NCBI GenBank assembly: GCA_934277845.1
Contig: CAKQVV010000043.1
Span: 1 to 11,895, forward strand
DNA length: 11,895 bases
Source of the DNA: an uncultured Clostridia bacterium
GTDB lineage: Bacteria > Bacillota > Clostridia > Christensenellales > Pumilibacteraceae
Direction of reading: 5' to 3'
This document shows, piece by piece, positions 1-6,700 of the stretch. Made by a program: the position numbers and the translations under genes. How positions within the stretch are numbered: the first letter of the stretch is position 1; each line of letters starts with the position of its first letter. The notes under the pieces are model-generated. The model was not told the origin of the DNA. It did no database searches and worked only from the letters and a program-made list of their open reading frames with translations.

Positions 1-117
1 GCGCAATACCGTTCAAATATTGCATAATTATACATAATTTGCGTATAATTATAAACAACAGGGATAAAACGGACAAATCGAGCGTTATTAAAAACAATTC
101 CTTTGCTGCTTTTATAA
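1..117. other. AT-rich intergenic spacer with no supported gene
   Basis: No open frame with a ribosome binding site is seen here. The stretch is very AT-rich. The 9-mer ATAATTATA occurs at 24-32 and again at 45-53, a 21-base spacing, and the second copy lies in the palindrome TATAATTATA (44-53). TATAAT at 44-49 could serve as a -10 on the plus strand, but the candidate -35 (TTGCAT, 20-25) is poor. The gene beyond the left edge is not visible, so this could be its regulatory region. Confidence 0.5.
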
Positions 118-156
118 AAAACGGCACCTCACTTTGCACAAGGAAGGTGTCGTTTT
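118..156. terminator. Rho-independent terminator, probably bidirectional
   Basis: A 12-base arm at 118-129 pairs with 145-156, with one G.U pair when read on the plus strand and one A/C mismatch when read on the minus strand. Minus-strand RNA has a run of six U directly after the stem, so this fits as the terminator of the hydrolase gene that ends at 182. Plus-strand RNA ends in UUUU then CUCG, so it may also stop transcription coming from the left. Confidence 0.75.
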
Positions 157-181
157 CTCGATATATTTCGTTATAACTACC

Positions 182-1081
182 CTACTTTTCCATAACCGTA
201 TCGAAGAAGTCGGCAACGTCGGCGTATACTTCGGCGCGGTTGAGTTCGTTTAAGATCTCGTGTCTGCCGCCCTCGTAGAGTTTGAGTCCGGGGTTAAGTC
301 CCAGTTTTTGATAGCGTCTATACAGTTTTTTGACGAGTTTGCCTCTGCCGCCCACCATATCGTCCGAGCCGGAAATTATCATCAGCGGAAAATCGGGCGC
401 GAGGTTTTCGTGTTTTGCCTTTTTTATCGCCTTCAAGCCGCGGAAAAACCGGTAATAAAAGCCGTTCGAGCAGGTGAAATTGCAAAGCGGATCGGCGTTG
501 TACTTGTCGACTTCCGCTTTGTCGCGGTTCAGCCAGCCGCCCGCGCCTTCGCCGAACTTCTTGTCGTAGCCGCCGAACGTGAGCGACGCGAAAAGTTCTC
601 CCTTCTCGTCGCGGTGCTTCTTCACTTTGCGTTTTGCGATCATGTGTCCGAAATTCACGGGCGCGCCCGTCATGAACGCGCTGCCGCAAAGTACTGCCGC
701 TTTCAGGGGGCGCGGATCGATCGAGAGATAACGCTGGGACAAAAACGAGCCGTAACTGTGCCCGAAAAGTATCACGGGCAGTCCGTAACGCTCTGTCAGC
801 ATTGCGGTCAGGTCGCGTTCGTCGCGGACGGTGTTCTCGAAAAGATCGCCTTCTCCCGCAAGTCCCAACGCGTCCTTGTCGGTAAGTCCGTGGGCGCGGT
901 GGTCGTCGCCCTCGACGATATATCCGCGCGAGTTAAGATAGCGGGCGAACTCGTCGTAACGCGCGATATGCTCTGCCATGCCGTGGACCAACTGCACGAC
1001 GGCTTTCGGGTTTTCCACCTCGTCCCAGATCGCGATCGCGATTTTCTTGCCGTCGAACGCGGTAAACTCTTCTCTTTTCAT
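182..1081 (-). CDS. alpha/beta hydrolase, monoacylglycerol lipase/lysophospholipase-like (serine aminopeptidase S33 fold)
   Basis: A 299-residue cytosolic hydrolase; no signal peptide or membrane segment is seen. The oxyanion-side motif HGMAEH is at residues 33-38, followed by DDHRAHG (59-65), the usual counterpart of the D-x-R-G-H-G loop of monoacylglycerol lipases. The nucleophile elbow GHSYG places the catalytic Ser at 109. The acid is probably Asp240 in SGSDD, and the base is His274 in GGRHE. Members of this family hydrolyse acyl esters of glycerol or lysophospholipids; the substrate here is unknown. The frame is open further upstream to 1153, but the start at 1081 is preferred because GGAGGG sits a few bases before it and the alignable fold begins there. 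It diverges from murG and has its own strong promoter. A shared role with murG is not shown. Confidence 0.88.
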   Translation of the reverse strand: MKREEFTAFDGKKIAIAIWDEVENPKAVVQLVHGMAEHIARYDEFARYLNSRGYIVEGDDHRAHGLTDKDALGLAGEGDLFENTVRDERDLTAMLTERYGLPVILFGHSYGSFLSQRYLSIDPRPLKAAVLCGSAFMTGAPVNFGHMIAKRKVKKHRDEKGELFASLTFGGYDKKFGEGAGGWLNRDKAEVDKYNADPLCNFTCSNGFYYRFFRGLKAIKKAKHENLAPDFPLMIISGSDDMVGGRGKLVKKLYRRYQKLGLNPGLKLYEGGRHEILNELNRAEVYADVADFFDTVMEK

Positions 1082-1161
1082 TTTTACCCTCCGATTTAAT
1101 TCCGGCGCGGGAGTTTTTGCCCGATGCGCAAATAGAATCCCGACGCCATGCATATATTACG

Positions 1162-1190
1162 ATTATACAGGAATACGGAGAATAAGTCAA
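1162..1190 (-). promoter_or_regulatory. sigma-A promoter of the hydrolase gene, overlapping the murG start codon
   Basis: Read on the minus strand: -35 TTGACT (1190-1185), 17-base spacer, -10 TATAAT (1167-1162). That is 11 of 12 consensus positions with ideal spacing. Transcription would begin near 1155 and give a leader of about 75 bases before the hydrolase start at 1081. The first base of the -35 is the A of the murG ATG, and the spacer contains the murG ribosome binding site. Confidence 0.8.
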
Positions 1191-2224
1191 TGAAAAAAAT
1201 AATACTCACGGGCGGCGGAACGGCGGGGCACGTCACTCCCAACCTCGCGCTTTTGCCGTATCTGAGCCGACATTTCGAGATCCATTATATCGGCTCGGTC
1301 GGCGGCATGGAAAAGCGGCTTTTATCGCCATATACGAACATAATTTACCATGAAATACCATGCGTCAAACTCGTGCGGTCGCCGACGCCGAAAAACCTGC
1401 TTATCCCGTTCCGGCTGGCAAAAAGCGTGAACGCGGCAAGGCGGCTGATCAGGGAAATTCAGCCGTCGGTTATATTCTCGAAAGGCGGTTTCGTCGCGCT
1501 CCCCGTGTGCCTTGCCGCAGGAAAAATTCCGGTAATCCTGCACGAAAGCGACCTTACGCCGGGGCTTGCGAACAGACTTGCCGCAAGAAAATGCACCGGG
1601 TTTCTCACGTCGTTCGACGCCGGGATCAAGGGCGCAAAATGCGTGGGCGCGCCGCTGCGAAGGGAAATCTATCGCGGCGACAAAACGAAGGCTCTATGCG
1701 AATGCGGGTTTACGGGGCTTAAACCCGTACTGCTCGTAACCGGCGGATCGCTGGGCGCGAAGGCTCTGAACGAAGCGGTGCTCGCCGCACTCCCGGCGCT
1801 GACGACGAAATTCGACGTGGCTCACCTTACGGGGCGCGGCAATCTGTCCGGGACGAAAATACCCGGTTACTTCGAGAAAGAATTTGCCGGAAACATGCCC
1901 GATTTTTTCGCGGCTGCCGACGCGGTACTCTCGCGCGGCGGGGCAAACACGCTGTTCGAACTGGCGGCGCTCGGGTTGCCGTCGCTGATCGTGCCGCTCC
2001 CGAAAGGCAATTCGCGCGGCGACCAGATCGACAACGCGCGGTACTTTGAAAGCCGCGGCGCGAAGCGGGTTTTGCCGCAGGAAAAACTCTCGCCCGACGC
2101 CCTTAGCGCGGCAATAACCGAAGTCTGCGACCATAAATCCGAACTTGCCGACGCCTGCAAAAGACTGAAACCGATCGACGGAACCGCCGCTATTGCGAAA
2201 ATCCTGACGCGTTACGCCGAATAA
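1190..2224 (+). CDS. murG: MurG, UDP-GlcNAc:undecaprenyl-PP-MurNAc-pentapeptide GlcNAc transferase
   Basis: A 344-residue peripheral membrane glycosyltransferase (family GT28, GT-B fold) that adds GlcNAc to lipid I to make lipid II on the inner face of the membrane. Visible motifs: the N-terminal glycine loop GGGTAGH (8-14); HES at 118-120 followed by PGLANR, the acceptor-side signature; the second glycine loop GGSLGA (185-190); and the donor-binding stretch from SRGGANTLFEL (248-258) through PSLIVPLP to GDQIDNA (277-283). The last is a variant of the more common HQ..NA. Length is slightly under the usual 350-370. The start at 1190 is chosen over an in-frame ATG at 1148 because GGAG lies 9 bases upstream and the protein begins right at the conserved MKKIILTGGG. 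No other mur or fts gene is next to it. I found no convincing murG promoter in the short divergent gap. Confidence 0.95.
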   Translation: MKKIILTGGGTAGHVTPNLALLPYLSRHFEIHYIGSVGGMEKRLLSPYTNIIYHEIPCVKLVRSPTPKNLLIPFRLAKSVNAARRLIREIQPSVIFSKGGFVALPVCLAAGKIPVILHESDLTPGLANRLAARKCTGFLTSFDAGIKGAKCVGAPLRREIYRGDKTKALCECGFTGLKPVLLVTGGSLGAKALNEAVLAALPALTTKFDVAHLTGRGNLSGTKIPGYFEKEFAGNMPDFFAAADAVLSRGGANTLFELAALGLPSLIVPLPKGNSRGDQIDNARYFESRGAKRVLPQEKLSPDALSAAITEVCDHKSELADACKRLKPIDGTAAIAKILTRYAE

Positions 2225-2274
2225 GCGCGATAAAGCGCAAGTTTTGCCGCCGACAAGCCGCCGCCCGTCCGTTG

Positions 2275-2283
2275 TGCTACAAT
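2275..2283 (+). promoter_or_regulatory. Possible extended -10 promoter before the propeller-like protein gene
   Basis: TGC followed by TACAAT (2278-2283) matches an extended -10. No good -35 lies at 16-18 bases. A start near 2290 would leave a leader of about 55 bases. The gene could also simply be co-transcribed with murG. Confidence 0.35.
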
Positions 2284-2344
2284 TATTCCGTGATTTGTTT
2301 TTGCGGGCATCGCAACCGCGACGAATAACGGAGGAAATGTAAAA

Positions 2345-3694
2345 ATGAACCTGAACAAAGCGCAGGTCCGGCTGATACTTTTGCTGGATCTGGTGTTAAT
2401 CGTACTGATCATCGCCATCGGCGTGCAATTCGCGCTGGGCGGCAGATCGCTTTACCCTGCCGGTAACGAACCGCAGGCAAACGCCGACGACGTTCTGCCA
2501 TCGTCCGCGCCCGAAACCGAATACTCTGCCGTCCGTCAGGCGCGGCTGTCGCTGTCGGATTCAATCGACCTGGAAACCAACCTCGGCGGAAGCGACGACG
2601 AGCGGCTTGTCGATATCGTTGCGATCGGCGACCGCGTTTACGTTTTCGGCAACACCGCGTCCGGCGATTTCGACGCGGTCGGCGGCACAGGCGCGTTCGT
2701 CGGCGTACTCGATACCGACCTTAACACAATCGCGTTTTTTCGCCCGTCCGACCGCAAAATCGCGGGCGTAACGCTTGCCGAGGGCGGTTTTTTGCTGGCT
2801 CTTTGCGGCGACAACGGCGTTTCTCTCGCGCTAATGGACACATGCGGCGAAATCAAAACCGCCGCGCCCGAAACCGACGGCGAATTTTCGGCGCTGAGAC
2901 TGACCGACGACGGGTACGTTTTGATAACGAGCGTAACGCACTCGCCGCTCGCCAAGAAAAAACTGCTGTTGCGGACGTTCGACTTTTCGCTGAACCCGAC
3001 GTGCGAACGCATGATCTCGTCGCCCTACTCGCTGGAGTTCGTCGACGTGTTCAAAGCGGGCGAAACTTTTACCGTGTTCTTCAACGCGGTATCGGACCTG
3101 AGCCGTCACGCGGGCGCGGCGCAATGCGGTTTAACCGCCGACGAGCCGAAGATTACATATATCGACAAGGGCGGGGCTTACCGCGCGGCGGCGGTCGCGC
3201 CGGTACCGGACGGCTGGGCAATGGCCGTGATTTACGAGGGCGGCGACGGCGCGGTGATGCTGCTGAGCAGCGATTTCAATAAAAAAACGGTCGTGTTTCA
3301 GGGCGCGTCAAGCCCCGATTCCGCCATTCTGAACTATTGCGACGGCGTGTATTACGTCGGCTTTTTCGGCGGTAACGCGTCCGTTTCGCTCGCTTGCGAT
3401 CCCTCGTTTTCCTCCCGGAAAAGCCTGTCCGCGATCGGCGATTTTTCGCGCGCGACAGATTATATCGCCGGCAACGGCTGGGGCTTGTTCGCCGGCGAGT
3501 GCGGCGACGGACTGGGCGTGGTCGGCAGTCGCGGCTCGTGCTTTTTGCGATTCGGCTCGAAAAACGAACGCAATCCGCTCCTAGCCTGCTCGGGCGACCT
3601 GTTTTTCGTCGCGGCGGAATCGCGCGGCGTTTCCAGGGACGTCGGCGGCTCGTTCGGCGGCACGGACATCTGGGTTGCGCGGCTGAAAATCTAA
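2345..3694 (+). CDS. Membrane-anchored hypothetical protein with beta-propeller-like (SBBP-type) repeats
   Basis: A 449-residue protein. Residues 9-32 form one hydrophobic segment without a lipobox or clear cleavage site, so it is probably an uncleaved anchor with the rest outside the cell. Residues 34-85 are a polar linker. From about 88 the sequence is beta-rich with short repeated patterns. VYVFGNTASGDF (98-109), then GAFVGVLDTDLN (116-127), resembles the SBBP beta-propeller repeat, and the C-terminus (DVGGSFGGTDIWVARLKI, 432-449) repeats the same D-x-W/F-V-A-x-L ending. Blades at about 145-165, 187-213 and 288-310 look related but degenerate. Function is unknown; such folds usually bind ligands or proteins. 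The start is supported by GGAGG at 2330-2334. The gene lies 120 bases after murG on the same strand and converges on the surface protein gene. Confidence 0.75.
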   Translation: MNLNKAQVRLILLLDLVLIVLIIAIGVQFALGGRSLYPAGNEPQANADDVLPSSAPETEYSAVRQARLSLSDSIDLETNLGGSDDERLVDIVAIGDRVYVFGNTASGDFDAVGGTGAFVGVLDTDLNTIAFFRPSDRKIAGVTLAEGGFLLALCGDNGVSLALMDTCGEIKTAAPETDGEFSALRLTDDGYVLITSVTHSPLAKKKLLLRTFDFSLNPTCERMISSPYSLEFVDVFKAGETFTVFFNAVSDLSRHAGAAQCGLTADEPKITYIDKGGAYRAAAVAPVPDGWAMAVIYEGGDGAVMLLSSDFNKKTVVFQGASSPDSAILNYCDGVYYVGFFGGNASVSLACDPSFSSRKSLSAIGDFSRATDYIAGNGWGLFAGECGDGLGVVGSRGSCFLRFGSKNERNPLLACSGDLFFVAAESRGVSRDVGGSFGGTDIWVARLKI

Positions 3695-3722
3695 TGGCGT
3701 AATTGTCCCCCCAAGAGACACG

Positions 3723-3755
3723 AAAAGAGCCCGACCGAAAAGCCGGACTCTTTTT
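3723..3755. terminator. Shared bidirectional terminator between convergent genes
   Basis: AAAAGAG (3723-3729) pairs with CTCTTTT (3749-3755), and the inner bases continue the stem around a short A/U-rich loop. In minus-strand RNA the whole stem pairs, using two G.U wobbles, and ends in UUUU. In plus-strand RNA the same positions give A/C mismatches, but a run of five U follows. It therefore best serves the minus-strand surface gene (stop at 3785) and can also end the plus-strand gene (stop at 3694). Confidence 0.8.
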
Positions 3756-3784
3756 ACCGCGTGATTTCGCTTAATTACCGCGGC

Positions 3785-6700
3785 TTATTTCTTTTTGGTG
3801 AACAATGCTTTGATTTTTGCTCCGAGAGTTTTGAAGAAGTTGCCGATTGCCGTAAAGCCTTTCTTCAATGCTACTCCCAAGTCTGCAAAAGTCTTTTTCT
3901 TGACTGCGAACCAGAAGATTGCAAATCCGCCGATTCCTGCAAGCAGCACCGAGCCGATTACGATACCTGCAATCTGTCCGCCCGAAAGTCCGTCCTTTTT
4001 AGCAGGCGGAGTGATTTCGCCACCGCCCGAAGGCTTATCTCCATATACAGCCGTAAGGGTTTTTTCTTCCGATACTGTAAATTTATAACTCTTTTCGGTG
4101 CTGACGATTTCTCCGCTTTCGTCCTGCCAGCCTTTGAATACTTTGCCTTCTGCCGGATCATTTGCGGTAACGGTTATGCTTTCGCCTTTTTTAACAACTC
4201 CTGCGCCTGTTCCACCGTTGACTTTGATTTCAATAGACGGAGCATCGCCTACATTTCTGAAATGCGCTTTGATTTCAATCTCTCTTGCAGGCATTACAAA
4301 GGTTGTTGTAGAACTTGTTGCGCTTGCAAACTCAATCGTAACTCCCGCCGTTTCGCAAGTCCATTTGTCAAAGACCTTTCCTGTTGGTGCGCCCTTTGCG
4401 GTTATGGTAATGGTTTCACCAGCTTTTGCAGGGGATTTGTCTTTCGTGCCGTCCACAATAACTATTTCATACTTTGTAACAGACAAGTAGGTTGCCTTAA
4501 AGGTCACGTTGCCTGCCGGCATTGGGAACTTAATTTCCGTTTTGGTTAGATCCATATCCGTCGTGTCAAGTCCCGTAACTTCCCACTTGTCAAAATACAT
4601 ATCGGTATCAGGCTCGTTTGCTTTTACGGTAACTTCCGTTTGATATGTTGCCGTTTCGGGAGTTGCCGTTCCGTCCGTGACGGTAATTCTATACACTTCG
4701 TCTTCAAACGTTGCCTCAACGGTTACGTCTTCGGCAGGCATTGTAAAGGTGGTAGTTACGTTCGTTTTGTCGGCATATACAAGAACCGATGATGAAGTCC
4801 ATTCCACAAACTTCTTGCCGGTAGGAACGGTTGCGGTAATCGTAACCGTTTCGCCATATTTTGCCTTTGCCTTATCTACCGTGCCACCCGTTACGCTTAC
4901 GTTATATTTCGCTTCGCCATAGGTTGCTTTGATTTCAACTACGTTTGCAGGCATATTGAAAGTGATTTCAGGGTTAGTCAAATCCATACCCGTGGTGTCA
5001 AGTCCTGTTACAACCCACGTATCGAATACTTTTCCCGTAGGAGCGGTGTTTGCCGTCACTTTAATAACGTCGCCATAATACGCATATCCCACCGTATCTT
5101 CGCCTTTTTTCGCCACACAATCGGTAACCGAAATATTATAGGTCGCTTTTACGTATGTTGCCCTAACGGTAACGTCGTGGTTAGGCATAGTAAAGGTAGT
5201 TTCTTGGCTTGTAGCATTCAAGAACGATACGTCAGAAGAATCGGTAGTCCATCTATCAAACTTATATCCTATTTCAGGCTCGTTTGCCGTGATAGTAACC
5301 TTAACGCCTTGTGCAGGTTTGTTAGGGGTTGCAGTTCCTTTTTCTACGTTGACGTTGTAAGTGATTAGTTCATAATTTGCAGTTGCGGTTACGGCATTTG
5401 CAGGCATATTGAAAGTAATTTCGGTCTGTGTTGTGTCTGCAACAGACGCTCCTATCAAAGTCCAGCCTGTAAATCTTTCGCCAACACCCGGAGCGTTTGC
5501 TTTAAGGGTAACGCTTGCGCCTTCTTCATATTCACCGCCACCCGTTCCTTTTGTTACGGTAACCGTATAAGTAATGACTTCGTTTTCGGCAATGGTAATT
5601 ATTACAGGTGCGCTTGCTTTGTAGTTTTTAGACTCTTTATATCTTACTTCATATTGTCCTTTTGCAAGTCCTGTAATTTCCGCTCCCATACAGTCGGCAT
5701 AAGTGCCACCGTCAGCCCTATATTCCATTTCTGTTGTGACGCCCGTTATCTTGCCGTCGCTTACTCCAACGTTTGAAGTATTCACACCTTTTACGCCGAC
5801 AGGTGCACCTTTATCCGCTTTTGCTATTGTCCATTGAACGTCATAATCTGCAAACATAGTAGAGGTATGAGAGGCGCCCCATTTATAACCCGGTTTAAGT
5901 TTTGCGATTGCAACGTAATTTCCTGCGTCGGTTGCTTTTGTCACGCCTGTAAGGGTATATCCTTCGCCTTCGCTGACGCCGATTTGCTCGCTACCATCAT
6001 ATATTAAATTTTGATTGCCCGAAACAAACGAAAGCACGGTATATCTGTCTATGTCAAGGAAATAACTTTTAGTATCTTTTAAAACTCCATCGTAGTAATA
6101 TTCTATTCTCCATTCAATATTCTTTCCCCCATATTCATATGCTCTATCGTCGGGTTCACCGCTAATTGTTCCGTCTTTTGCAAGATTTAGCCCCCAAACT
6201 TGATAGCCTGTTTCGCTATAATTCTTAATTTCAACTTTAGTAGAATCGCCACCCGGACACGATACTTCGATTTTTGCATTGTATTCCACACCACACTTAC
6301 CATTTGGTAAAAAGGCAGTCAAAATCTTGAATTCGCTTGTTTCTAATTCATTTGTTATTTCTACAATGGCTGGCTCGCTTGGGTTATAATTTGTGTTTTC
6401 CCTGTATCTTACTTCATACTTGCCTGCATAAAGATTTTCGATTGTTGAGCCTGTACAAGTCGTATATGAGCCTGCATTATATGGTCTATATTCCATATCG
6501 GTAGTAACGCCAAGTATTTTACCGTCGTTTTTTCCTTCTACGGATGCATTTTCTACGGTGATTCCCGCCGGTGCAGATCGATCTCCTTTAACGATTTTCC
6601 AAGTTATTTCTCTATCGTCAAAAGAATACATTGCTCCTGCGCCCCAAGCATAGCCCGGTTTAAGTTTTGCGGTGGCTTTGTATGATCCAATATCTGTTGC

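Noticed and set aside
260..1099. 279-residue plus-strand frame opposite the hydrolase
   Set aside because: It is antisense to a gene with a complete catalytic triad and a strong ribosome binding site, and its translation shows no family motif.
3761..4549. 262-residue plus-strand frame opposite the C-terminus of the surface protein
   Set aside because: Cys- and Phe-rich low-complexity translation without a ribosome binding site; it begins inside the terminator region.
4043..5572. Repeated pattern considered as a CRISPR or DNA satellite array
   Set aside because: The periodicity is at protein level with divergent DNA; there are no identical short repeats with unique spacers.
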